A stretch of 27,012 bases of DNA from 2-01-FULL-33-17 sp964474375 (GCA_964474375.1 CAYYSG010000007.1:1-27012); one strand, 5' to 3'; shown: positions 1 through 7,235, counted from the stretch's first letter. Made by a program: numbers and translations. The notes: a model not told the origin generated them from the letters alone.

Positions 1-62
1 AATTAATTCTTAATTTCACTTGAATGTAGGTAGATCTTGTTTAGTATAAAAATGTTACATAG

Positions 63-94
63 AAAAAATCCCCGAATTACTTCGGGGATTTTTT
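63..94. terminator. Bidirectional hairpin terminator
   Basis: A 10-bp stem (67-76 paired with 81-90, sequence AATCCCCGAA/TTCGGGGATT) with a 4-nt loop has T runs on both strands. It closes the leftward 58-aa gene and whatever converges from the left edge. Positions 1-62 hold no gene that I can support. Confidence 0.85.
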
Positions 95-112
95 ATTTTA
101 GTCTTACAAACG

Positions 113-289
113 CTAATGAGGGGTATTCTTTTTTGGAATAAATAATAAAGCTCCCCAGTATGCAAATACAGTCGCGCACCCTATAATGTATCCTTTGAGG
201 CGTTCAGTAATATTTAATTCTTCAACAACAAGGTTAACAATTAAATTAGCTGTTATTGTTAAAATTATACAGATTACAAGTCTTTTCAC
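113..289 (-). CDS. Small two-helix membrane protein (58 aa), GTG start
   Basis: This is a 58-codon reading frame starting with GTG. The first 20 or so residues are a hydrophobic segment (MKRLVICIILTITANLIV), and a second hydrophobic stretch lies at about 34-52 with the basic tail IPKKNTPH. Two membrane helices are therefore likely. The start is supported by the strongest Shine-Dalgarno of the window, AAAGGAGGT, a few bases upstream. The GTGA overlap with the preceding gene puts its start codon across that gene's stop codon, so the two are probably translationally coupled. I do not recognise a family. A role linked to the upstream secreted protein is inferred only from the overlap. Confidence 0.7.
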   Translation of the reverse strand: MKRLVICIILTITANLIVNLVVEELNITERLKGYIIGCATVFAYWGALLFIPKKNTPH

Positions 290-1782
290 CTTATACCTCC
301 TTTCATAATTTTACCAGCATAGGTCTGACCTTTTGAGTCAGTGTATCTGACAAATAAGACTTGTCCGGATGGCAGGTTAGAGTAGTCATTACCACTAACT
401 TCATATTTCCCTAACAATTTGCCACTAATGTCATAAACATCAGCTAAAACTGTTTCGGTTAAATCAGAAATTGGTTTGATACTTAGGCCATACTTCATCA
501 TGTGTTCCATGACATTACTGTAGTCAATGATTTTGCCATCAGTAGCATTGCCCCAGCCAGAATAATTCCATGTACCCACAGGTACATTTTCGAATACTCT
601 GTTCATAACCATACCGTTCTGGCTTACAAGTTCTAAATCCAACTGTTCTTCCGGGGAAGACATGTCAGAATTATTATCCCTGTATAAACCAACGCGGGCA
701 GTAGTGTTTGGCGCAAGGTATACAGTATAAGTTACTGCTACTTTGCCAAAATTACCTTCAACTTTGTTTATTACAATGTCGAAAACTGCAGGCTTTGATG
801 GCATTACGTAGTAACCTTGAATGTCTTTGGCTTTACCAATAACATTTTCAGAATTAGCTTCGTAATAAACCTTTTCACCATAATTCCTGTTAGAAATTGA
901 AATAGTGTACATTTGGTTGGCATAGCCTTCAAAGCTGACTTTAACGCTAGTGTTTGTGTCCGCCTGGTTTAAACCGTAGCGAATCCATACATCAGTTTTA
1001 GAGCCAAAAGCATTTACGTAGCCTTTGATTTTCAAAGTCAGTCCATCGTTCCAAACAGAGTCAACTCTTACGAGTGGTGCTCGTTTAGTAGGGGCAGCTA
1101 CAGCTTTTTCAGTACTGGTTTTTACTGTTCCGGATGCATTTTCAAAATCAATTCTGTACCAGGTAATAATACCTGATGGTACTTTGTAAGAATCAAAAAG
1201 TGATTTGCCAATTGTATCGGCTTTTACATTGATGATTTTACTTAGGTAAAGGTCTGAGCCAGTCAGTCCTTTATAGATTTTGATTTTACCATCCACGTTA
1301 CTGCTGTATGCGAATTGCATACTCACAGTGTCGTTCAGGTTCTGCGGCTTTGAAACCCAACTGATCGTACCATTCTTTGGCACCGGTGTAACAACGACCG
1401 GACGTAGTCTGCTGTAAGTAATCCTGGTTGTAGAAGAATCCATTATGGATATTCTGATACGTATCCAGAATTCTCCAGCGATAGCCATTGGAATAGTATC
1501 CATTTTAATACCAGTTTTGGTTTCCCAGGTTGTTTTAATAGGGATACTGAATGATGCTGTGTCCGAAGATAGGTAAAGAAATACTTCTCTTTTCGCAGTC
1601 TCACCAGAATCAATTCCACCAATGCGCTCTTCTGTGAAGATTTGCATAGTTCCACCGGTAGCATTGACCAGTGTGTCGGTCGGGGACTGAGCTTTTGCGT
1701 TTGTAATGTTAAGGATCGTTAATACTGCGAGGGCAAGGCTAAAGCCACATCCTCTGTTGATTTTTTTGATTAAATTTTTCAT
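286..1782 (-). CDS. Secreted protein with T9SS-like C-terminal sorting domain (498 aa)
   Basis: An N-terminal signal peptide covers residues 1-31, with predicted cleavage NAKA|Q. A Gln right after the cleavage site is typical of Bacteroidetes exported proteins. The body looks like several beta-sandwich (fibronectin/Ig-like) modules rich in Thr and aromatic residues, and I see no catalytic motif. The last 50 residues (VYDISGKLLGKYEV, then LPSG, then AGKIMKGG) match the general pattern of the type A C-terminal domain used by the Bacteroidetes type IX secretion system. That is odd in a CPR-like genome, since these cells are thought to lack an outer membrane. The final KGGIR codons double as the Shine-Dalgarno of the downstream 58-aa gene. 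Expression is from a sigma70-like promoter shared back-to-back with the rightward gene, with a leader of about 22 nt and no Shine-Dalgarno. Surface adhesin or host-derived cargo is inference. Confidence 0.8.
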   Translation of the reverse strand: MKNLIKKINRGCGFSLALAVLTILNITNAKAQSPTDTLVNATGGTMQIFTEERIGGIDSGETAKREVFLYLSSDTASFSIPIKTTWETKTGIKMDTIPMAIAGEFWIRIRISIMDSSTTRITYSRLRPVVVTPVPKNGTISWVSKPQNLNDTVSMQFAYSSNVDGKIKIYKGLTGSDLYLSKIINVKADTIGKSLFDSYKVPSGIITWYRIDFENASGTVKTSTEKAVAAPTKRAPLVRVDSVWNDGLTLKIKGYVNAFGSKTDVWIRYGLNQADTNTSVKVSFEGYANQMYTISISNRNYGEKVYYEANSENVIGKAKDIQGYYVMPSKPAVFDIVINKVEGNFGKVAVTYTVYLAPNTTARVGLYRDNNSDMSSPEEQLDLELVSQNGMVMNRVFENVPVGTWNYSGWGNATDGKIIDYSNVMEHMMKYGLSIKPISDLTETVLADVYDISGKLLGKYEVSGNDYSNLPSGQVLFVRYTDSKGQTYAGKIMKGGIR

Positions 1783-1803
1783 TATTATGAGATTTTGATT
1801 TAT

Positions 1804-1862
1804 TAGTCACATTATATCACATATCTTGACAAAAATCAAGGGGGTATGCTATAATACCGACA
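1804..1862. promoter_or_regulatory. Divergent promoter pair sharing one palindrome
   Basis: The palindrome CTTGACAAAAATCAAG (1825-1840) supplies both -35 boxes. Rightward: TTGACA 1826-1831, 18-bp spacer, TATAAT 1850-1855, ATG at 1862, so the message should be leaderless. Leftward: TTGATT (1834-1839 on minus), 17-bp spacer, TATAAT (1811-1816 on minus), giving a leader of about 22 nt before 1782. The two polymerase sites overlap and should compete. Confidence 0.75.
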
Positions 1863-3415
1863 TGAAAAAGATATACGCTATTTTAGCTTCTTTTGTATTC
1901 CTGGCAGTAGCTGGGACTGTTTCGGCTGCTAGTCCAGCTATTCAGCTCACAGGTTATACTCCTGTTAGTAATAATCAGGTAAAACTAGAAGCATTTTACA
2001 GTTTAGGGGATGCACAATCACTAGACCTGTACTTTTATTGGGATAATATTTGTGGTGTTTTTAATAACCAATCATCTGTTTACCGTGTTAGTAATACATC
2101 AGGCTATATTAGTTATAACGTAAATGTGCCACAGTCTGGAACATACTGTTACAAGGTATCAGGTATGGCTCACTACAGTAACGGTACATCTGACTTTATA
2201 GACAGTGGTTCACCGTCTTCAAAAGAATTCAAGACTTTGAACTCTGGTAATAACCAAAACAATGTAACTACTCCATCTGTCCAAAATACAGGAGCAACTT
2301 CTGTTACATCAAACAGTGCCCTACTAAATGCATACTATAATTCTGGTAATGCTAGTGCCTCATATATTTATTTCATGTATGGTCCAGCATCACAAGGTGC
2401 TATATATAAATCATCTGAAATAACTCGATCTTTATTGAATGGTGACGTGGCTACTACTGTAACAGGATTAAATTCTGGAACTAGTTATGTGTACCGCGCT
2501 TATATTCGTACATCATATGGTACAGTAAACGCTACTAATACTGGCACATTTACTACACTAGGTGGTAATAACAACACTAATACTTGTACTATCAGTAACT
2601 TCTATGCGGACAGTAGCTCTATAGCTTATGGGTCATCTACCACACTACGCTGGAATACTAACAATTGTAGTTCTGCAAGTATAACTAATTTCGGTACAGT
2701 TTCAACGAATGATACTCGTTCCACTGGTAGTCTTTATTCTAATACTACATACACACTAAATGTATGGGGTAATAATGGGTCAGATTCACGCAATGTAACT
2801 GTTAGCGTTGGGTCAAATAACAACAATAATAATTACCCATCTTGTTACTATAACTATACTTGTTACTGGAATGGATCTATTTGGGTAGCTTATAACAATA
2901 ACAACAATAATAGTTACAATAATCAACCAAGTTGTTACTATAGTAACCAATGTTACTGGAATGGCTACAGCTGGGTAACATATAGTAATAACTATTACCC
3001 AAACAATAACGTAAACACTACTAACAATTATCCATCTTGTTACTACAGTGCACAGTGTTACTGGTCAGGAACAACTTGGATATGGAATACTGGCGGTAAT
3101 GTAAATGGTAATTATGACGCATACAGTTATAACCCACATACTCCATACACCGGTGGCCCAAACTACATATACAGAAACATAACTGTACCAGGTGATGTTG
3201 TTTATGTGAACGAACCAACAAATGTTTATGGTTATAATTACAATGATATTATGTATCGTTATAATCCAGACTATCGTTATATCGATACTATCAACCGAAA
3301 CAATCTAGTCGGGGCAGTAGGTACTACTGGTCAAATCACTCTAATAGGTTTATTGATTGCTCTGATTATAATTGCAATAATAGTCTACGTAGTAAAATCT
3401 TCACAAGAAAAATAG
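1862..3415 (+). CDS. Asn-rich surface protein with FN3-like domain, Cys repeats and C-terminal membrane anchor (517 aa)
   Basis: The start at 1862 is chosen because TATAAT ends 6 nt upstream, and because it begins a clean signal peptide (MKKIYAILASFVFLAVAG, cleavage near VSA|AS). An in-frame upstream ATG at 1826 would lie inside the -35 box. A fibronectin-III-like domain sits around residues 135-235 (GLNSGTSYVYRAY pattern), followed by an Ig-like segment with paired Cys. Three copies of a Cys repeat (PSCYY...CYW.G..W) follow, separated by poly-Asn/Tyr linkers (about 2833-3090). The C terminus is one hydrophobic helix plus the short basic tail KSSQEK. This is a cell-surface protein anchored by its C terminus, common in style in Parcubacteria. 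Its ligand is unknown. Confidence 0.85.
   Translation: MKKIYAILASFVFLAVAGTVSAASPAIQLTGYTPVSNNQVKLEAFYSLGDAQSLDLYFYWDNICGVFNNQSSVYRVSNTSGYISYNVNVPQSGTYCYKVSGMAHYSNGTSDFIDSGSPSSKEFKTLNSGNNQNNVTTPSVQNTGATSVTSNSALLNAYYNSGNASASYIYFMYGPASQGAIYKSSEITRSLLNGDVATTVTGLNSGTSYVYRAYIRTSYGTVNATNTGTFTTLGGNNNTNTCTISNFYADSSSIAYGSSTTLRWNTNNCSSASITNFGTVSTNDTRSTGSLYSNTTYTLNVWGNNGSDSRNVTVSVGSNNNNNNYPSCYYNYTCYWNGSIWVAYNNNNNNSYNNQPSCYYSNQCYWNGYSWVTYSNNYYPNNNVNTTNNYPSCYYSAQCYWSGTTWIWNTGGNVNGNYDAYSYNPHTPYTGGPNYIYRNITVPGDVVYVNEPTNVYGYNYNDIMYRYNPDYRYIDTINRNNLVGAVGTTGQITLIGLLIALIIIAIIVYVVKSSQEK
2830..3095 (+). repeat. Three degenerate Cys/Trp repeats inside the surface protein gene
   Basis: The motif PSCYY-x3-CYW-x-G-x2-W occurs three times at nearly even spacing (nucleotides about 2837, 2926 and 3032), separated by Asn-rich linkers encoded by AAY tracts. 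Each unit has two cysteines that could form a disulfide. The repetition points to expansion by unequal recombination or slippage. Confidence 0.75.
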
Positions 3416-3421
3416 TAATTT

Positions 3422-3504
3422 AAATAATTTTTAAAACCAATATATCGCTCGCCAGTCCTCGCTGTGCTGCGGAACCTCGCTAAATATTATTTTAAAAATT
3501 ATTT
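3422..3504. repeat. MITE-like inverted-repeat element
   Basis: A perfect 15-bp inverted repeat (3422-3436, AAATAATTTTTAAAA, and its complement at 3490-3504) encloses 53 bp that are much more GC-rich than the surroundings. There is no coding capacity. It lies between the surface gene's stop and the terminator at 3513. It could be a mobile or dispersed repeat of this genome, or a structured 3' UTR. Confidence 0.5.
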
Positions 3505-3512
3505 TCTAATAG

Positions 3513-3540
3513 CAAAAACTCCCCAAAAGGGGAGTTTTTG
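3513..3540. terminator. Terminator, 12-bp stem
   Basis: CAAAAACTCCCC (3513-3524), a loop of four A and GGGGAGTTTTTG form a perfect stem with T/A tracts usable on both strands. It ends the rightward surface-protein transcript about 100 bp after its stop codon. Confidence 0.85.
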
Positions 3541-3543
3541 TTT

Positions 3544-3623
3544 GATGTCTTACTTCTGCCAGCGGGTGCGAACCCCAACACAAATGCCTACGTGAGTGCA
3601 GCCGCCAGCAGGCGGAAGACATC
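3544..3623. other. Imperfect 80-nt hairpin between terminators
   Basis: GATGTCTT (3544-3551) is complementary to AAGACATC (3616-3623). Further inside, CTGCC (3556-3560) pairs with GGCGG (3611-3615) across a 4-nt bulge. An internal hairpin, GGGT-GCGA-ACCC (3564-3575), carries a GNRA-type loop when read on the plus strand. An alternative local hairpin CCGCC-AGCA-GGCGG also exists. No promoter was seen in front, so this may be a repeat rather than an RNA gene. Positions 3624-3657 show nothing further. Confidence 0.35.
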
Positions 3624-3657
3624 GTGCATTTAGTATAGGCAAGATTTAGTAATAACG

Positions 3658-3689
3658 CAAGAACCCCACCAGTAATGGCAGGGTTCTTG
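3658..3689 (-). terminator. Probable rnpB terminator
   Basis: A 9-bp stem CAAGAACCC/GGGTTCTTG (3658-3666 with 3681-3689) lies just beyond the 3' end of RNase P RNA. The U tract on the minus strand is weak (CGTTATT), so termination may be inefficient. Confidence 0.6.
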
Positions 3690-3698
3690 ATATTTGTA

Positions 3699-4040
3699 TG
3701 CATTCTATAAGCCGGATTCTGTCGTTCTATGCTTATGCACAGAACGGATGATCATTTACCTTGTTTTATTGTTACCAATAAAATCTTTGCGGCACTCCGT
3801 AATCCGCCAGCTGGCGGACAGGCACGGCCTTGCATTCATGTATGGATTTAGCCGTTTCACTTCTGTATTACTACAGACTTAACCCATGAATGGGTTCCTA
3901 GCATTACTGCATCGGCGTCACTGCTCGCACCACGATGTTTACACATGAAGGGGATTACCCTCTACACTCTCCAAATAAATGGCTGAAAGTCCGGACTTTC
4001 CTCGCTCCCAGTATTGGGTCGCGCGATCATCCGAATGCAC
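3699..4040 (-). ncRNA. rnpB: RNase P RNA (M1 RNA)
   Basis: This is the catalytic RNA of RNase P, which removes 5' leaders from pre-tRNAs. On the minus strand the 5' region has the universal GAGGAAAGTCCGGACT block (P4/CR-I side), the middle has GAAACGGCTAAATCC, and the 3' end has ACAGAATCCGGCTTAT, the partner P4/CR-V segment. P1 is formed by TGCATTC at the 5' end pairing with GAATGCA at the 3' end, which fixes both termini within a few bases. At about 340 nt it has the normal size for a bacterial type A molecule. The helix that I take as P12 is capped by a perfect 16-bp palindrome (3803-3818). The promoter is embedded in the 3' end of the upstream DUF192 gene. Confidence 0.95.
3803..3818. repeat. 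Perfect 16-bp palindrome inside rnpB
   Basis: TCCGCCAGCTGGCGGA is self-complementary and falls in a variable helix of RNase P RNA. A degenerate relative (CCGCC AGCA GGCGG) lies at 3602-3615, outside the RNA. Two similar GC-rich palindromes within 200 bp of AT-rich DNA suggest a dispersed palindromic repeat of this genome. Confidence 0.5.
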
Positions 4041-4043
4041 TTG

Positions 4044-4472
4044 TTATTTATAATATACTTTTGTGTTTTTATCAAGACCTGATCTTACTCTTTCACCTGA
4101 CGCCATTTCCAGCACATATAGTGCATTTCTTTCAGGGTAGAATATTGTTGGGTATGTACTAGGCGCTACATCATCATAATAATTAATCACATTCATTTCC
4201 GAATCCAAGAACACAATGTCGATGTTTATTAGCATGTCTTTCATCCATATGCCATGCATGTCTTCTTTTTCAAAGACAAACAGCATTACATCTTTATTGC
4301 TTAGTTCCGTTGTTCCGGATAATCCTGTGATTCTTTTTTCGTCAGTATCAGCTAGTATGACCGAATAATTATTGTTAGGAGTTTTAATAAAAACTTTATT
4401 TTTATTACCAAACCCAACAAAAATAAATATAACAATAACTATTAAAATAATTAAAATACCTTTTTTCTTCAT
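4044..4472 (-). CDS. DUF192 family protein, membrane-anchored (142 aa)
   Basis: One N-terminal hydrophobic helix (about residues 4-22, Ile/Val-rich) anchors or exports the protein. The rest is a DUF192 domain, recognised by GLSGTTELSNKDVMLFVF, HGIWMKDMLINIDIVFLD and YVLEMASG. DUF192 is a small conserved beta-rich domain of unknown biochemical function. The start codon lies 6 nt after TATGAT (4479-4484 on minus), so the mRNA is probably leaderless. The gene overlaps the rnpB promoter and is co-oriented with rnpB, so readthrough into RNase P RNA is possible. Confidence 0.88.
   Translation of the reverse strand: MKKKGILIILIVIVIFIFVGFGNKNKVFIKTPNNNYSVILADTDEKRITGLSGTTELSNKDVMLFVFEKEDMHGIWMKDMLINIDIVFLDSEMNVINYYDDVAPSTYPTIFYPERNALYVLEMASGERVRSGLDKNTKVYYK
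4047..4075 (-). promoter_or_regulatory. rnpB promoter inside the DUF192 coding end
   Basis: On the minus strand TTGATA (4070-4075) and TATAAA (4047-4052) are spaced by 17 bp, and initiation 7-8 nt downstream lands on the predicted 5' end of RNase P RNA (4039-4040). The whole promoter lies within the last 11 codons of the upstream gene. Confidence 0.7.
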
Positions 4473-4705
4473 AAATACATCATAACATACTAAAAAACAT
4501 ATAAAAGCGTTATAATGTACTAGTATAATATTACAAAATTATTTTTACAAAACAAAGTTATCCACAGTTTTAATAAAAAAATACTTGCGAGGAAGTTTTT
4601 TTTGCGAGAAAATATATCTAGTGAGATGTGGACACAAATTATTTTTTAAATAATAGGTCGACCCGCATAATTCACGTTAGTAATATTACTTAACATACTA
4701 AATAT
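4473..4705. other. Divergent spacer with a consensus DnaA box and direct repeats
   Basis: A perfect DnaA box TTATCCACA lies at 4558-4566, and a degenerate inverted one (TGTGGACAC) at about 4627. TTGCGAG is directly repeated at 4585-4591 and 4602-4608. Long A/T runs surround these. A palindrome AGTAATATTACT (4679-4690) sits just upstream of the -10 box of the next gene. Transcription diverges from here. DnaA regulation or a minor origin-like site is possible. No dnaA gene is in the window. Confidence 0.4.
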
Positions 4706-4813
4706 ATGCCAGCAAAAAAGAAAGCTGCTAAGAAAAAGGTAGCAAAGAAAGTTGCCAAGAAAAAGGTAGCTAAAAAAGCTGCTAAAAAGAAGACAGCTAA
4801 GAGAAGAAAGTAA
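4706..4813 (+). CDS. Lys/Ala-rich histone H1-like basic peptide (35 aa)
   Basis: A 35-codon frame encodes almost only Lys, Ala and Val in AKK-type repeats and ends TAKRRK. Such H1-like tails bind nucleic acid without specificity in many bacteria, so nucleoid compaction or RNA binding is the likely role. The start is supported by CATACT (4694-4699) 6 nt upstream, predicting a leaderless mRNA, and the gene is followed by its own terminator. Codons alternate AAA/AAG and GCT/GCA, which argues for a real coding sequence rather than a simple repeat. It is too short for most automatic gene callers. Confidence 0.75.
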   Translation: MPAKKKAAKKKVAKKVAKKKVAKKAAKKKTAKRRK

Positions 4814-4827
4814 TTTCTTTCTCGGAT

Positions 4828-4863
4828 AAAACTCCCTCTCTATCGGGGGGTTTTATTTTTTTT
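4828..4863 (+). terminator. Terminator after the basic peptide gene
   Basis: AAAACTCCC pairs with GGGGGTTTT across an 8-10 nt loop (with one wobble pair) and is followed by a long T-rich tract, ending the short transcript before secA. Confidence 0.7.
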
Positions 4864-4934
4864 ATAACTTACCCTTAATTACTGTCCTAAAACCCCTCTC
4901 GATTTATGGTCATAATTATGCTATATTTAGCCAT

Positions 4935-7235
4935 ATGTCATTTTTATCATCACTTTTCGGTAATGAGTCTCAAAAATTCATTACCAGTATAAAACCCACA
5001 GTAGACAAGATAAACTCTCTCGAAGCAGGTATGGTTAGTTTAACTGATTCTGAATTGGGTGCTAAAACAGCTGAATTTAAATCCCGTCTGTCTAATGGAG
5101 AATCTTTGGATAGTTTACTGCCTGAAGCTTTTGCCGTCGTGCGCGAAGCCGCCAAGCGTATATTGGGCGAAAGACACTACGATGTACAACTAATGGGGGG
5201 TATTGCACTATACCAAGGCAACATTGCTGAAATGCGTACCGGTGAAGGTAAAACCTTGGTAGCTACACTGCCAGCATACTTGCAGGCACTGACTGGCAAA
5301 GGCGTGCATGTTGTTACTGTGAATGACTACCTAGCCCGTCGTGATGGAGCCTGGATGGGTCCGGTGTTTGCAATGCTTGGGATTAGCCTGTCTGTTATTA
5401 ATGGTCAAAACGTATCATACATATATGATGACACTGTTAAAAAAACTGAAGCCGATGAAGAACAGGCTCTTTATAAAGTTGACTATGACAACCTGCGTAC
5501 AATTTCCAGAAAAGAAGCTTATGAAGCTGATATAACTTATGGAACCAACAATGAATTTGGTTTTGATTACTTGCGTGACAACTTGGCTACAAATTTAGAT
5601 AATGTAACCCAGCGTGGTCATGTGTACGCTATTGTGGACGAAATAGACTCTATCTTGATCGACGAAGCTCGTACACCGCTTATTATTTCAACAGAGTCAG
5701 CTGATTCTGGGGAACTATATGCTACTTGTTCTAAAATTGCCGCTACTCTTATAAAAGATGAGGACTATACCGCCGATGAGAAGCATCGCTCGATTGCATT
5801 GACTGATTCCGGTATTGCAAAAACAGAAAGTGCTTTGGGTATAGATAATATTTATACAGAAAAAGGAATAAAATTCGTTCATCATATAGAGAACGCTGTA
5901 CGAGCACGCGCTCTATACTTAATAGACCGTGATTATGTTGTTCAGAATAACGAAGTCATAATAGTGGATACATTTACCGGACGTATGCAACCTGGGCGTC
6001 GCTGGAGTGATGGACTGCATCAAGCCATCGAAGCCAAAGAAGGCGTATTGGTCCAGAAAGAAACAAAAACAGTTGCTAGTATAACATTCCAAAACTATTT
6101 TAGGTTCTACGAAAGAGTCTGTGGTATGACCGGTACAGCCGAAACTTCAAAAGAAGAATTGCGCAAAGTCTACAATTTAGGTGTTATCGTGGTACCAACA
6201 CATAGAGAAATCCAAAGAAAAGATTTACCTGACTTAATTTACCAAACCGAAAAGGCCAAGTTCCGCGCTATTGCGAAGCAGGTCAAAGAAATCAACAAAA
6301 CCGGACAGCCTGTCCTAATTGGTACTGTGTCTATCGATAAAAACGAAATACTTTCAGCTTATCTTACGGCCGAAGGCGTAAAACACACTGTACTTAACGC
6401 GAAGAATCACGAACGAGAAGGAGAATTAATTGCTGGCGCCGGCAGGAAGGGTGCTGTAATTGTAGCTACTAACATGGCTGGGCGTGGAGTGGACATCAAG
6501 CTTGGTGGTGTACCGTATGATAAAGAAAAATATGAAGAAATAAAAAACCTGGGCGGCCTATATGTTATTGGGTCCGAGCGTCACGAAGCCCGTCGTATAG
6601 ACAACCAGCTCCGCGGGCGTGCTGGACGTCAGGGTGATCCAGGTGCTACCCAGTTCTATGCATCACTCGAGGATGACCTAATGCGTATATTCGGAGGAGA
6701 CAGAATGAAGAACATCATGACACGGTTCAATTTCCCTGAAGACATGCCAATAGAGAATGCTTTGGTTTCCAGAACTTTGGAAAATGCTCAGTCTAAAATA
6801 GAAGGTTTTCATTTTGATTCACGTAAACACACTCTAGAATACGACGATGTGCTGAATATTCAGCGTAAAGCCGTATATGCTAGACGATTCAATATATTGA
6901 ACGGGGACCATGATTTACTAAAGAAAGAACTAGAGTCTATAATCCAGAACGAAGAAGGCTTGGATAAGATCATAGAGGACAAGATAAATCTTGCAGGGGA
7001 ACAGAACTTCTTTGAGACTTTGCGCCGAATAATGCTATACAGTACCGACATTCACTGGCAGGAACACTTAGAAATGATGGACTATGCGCGTAGTTCAGCA
7101 TCACTTCGGGCTTATGGACAAAGAGAGCCACTAATAGAATACAAAAAAGAAGGCCTACGCCTATACAAAGAGTTCGAATATGCAATCAAGTCAAATATTA
7201 TTGAGCTGATCAAGGGAATAGAGGTCACAAAATAG
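4935..7235 (+). CDS. secA: Preprotein translocase ATPase SecA (766 aa)
   Basis: SecA is the cytoplasmic ATPase that drives unfolded preproteins through SecYEG. Visible landmarks are Walker A in MRTGEGKTLVATLP (about residue 100), the Walker B/DEAD region VDEIDSILIDEARTPLIIS (about 234), the preprotein cross-linking region after it, MAGRGVDIKLGG, and the second-helicase signature RRIDNQLRGRAGRQGDPG. The protein is shorter than the usual 800-900 residues and ends soon after the helical scaffold (IIELIKGIEVTK), lacking the C-terminal Cys/His zinc motif that binds SecB. That is normal for reduced genomes. TATATT (4922-4927) with the extended TATGC upstream lies 7 nt before ATG, so the mRNA is probably leaderless. 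It is transcribed alone. Confidence 0.97.
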   Translation: MSFLSSLFGNESQKFITSIKPTVDKINSLEAGMVSLTDSELGAKTAEFKSRLSNGESLDSLLPEAFAVVREAAKRILGERHYDVQLMGGIALYQGNIAEMRTGEGKTLVATLPAYLQALTGKGVHVVTVNDYLARRDGAWMGPVFAMLGISLSVINGQNVSYIYDDTVKKTEADEEQALYKVDYDNLRTISRKEAYEADITYGTNNEFGFDYLRDNLATNLDNVTQRGHVYAIVDEIDSILIDEARTPLIISTESADSGELYATCSKIAATLIKDEDYTADEKHRSIALTDSGIAKTESALGIDNIYTEKGIKFVHHIENAVRARALYLIDRDYVVQNNEVIIVDTFTGRMQPGRRWSDGLHQAIEAKEGVLVQKETKTVASITFQNYFRFYERVCGMTGTAETSKEELRKVYNLGVIVVPTHREIQRKDLPDLIYQTEKAKFRAIAKQVKEINKTGQPVLIGTVSIDKNEILSAYLTAEGVKHTVLNAKNHEREGELIAGAGRKGAVIVATNMAGRGVDIKLGGVPYDKEKYEEIKNLGGLYVIGSERHEARRIDNQLRGRAGRQGDPGATQFYASLEDDLMRIFGGDRMKNIMTRFNFPEDMPIENALVSRTLENAQSKIEGFHFDSRKHTLEYDDVLNIQRKAVYARRFNILNGDHDLLKKELESIIQNEEGLDKIIEDKINLAGEQNFFETLRRIMLYSTDIHWQEHLEMMDYARSSASLRAYGQREPLIEYKKEGLRLYKEFEYAIKSNIIELIKGIEVTK

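Noticed and set aside
3694..4162. Short open frames at 3694-3882 and 3935-4162 on the plus strand
   Set aside because: They lie antisense to RNase P RNA, whose conserved blocks explain the sequence. The frames have no promoter or family match.
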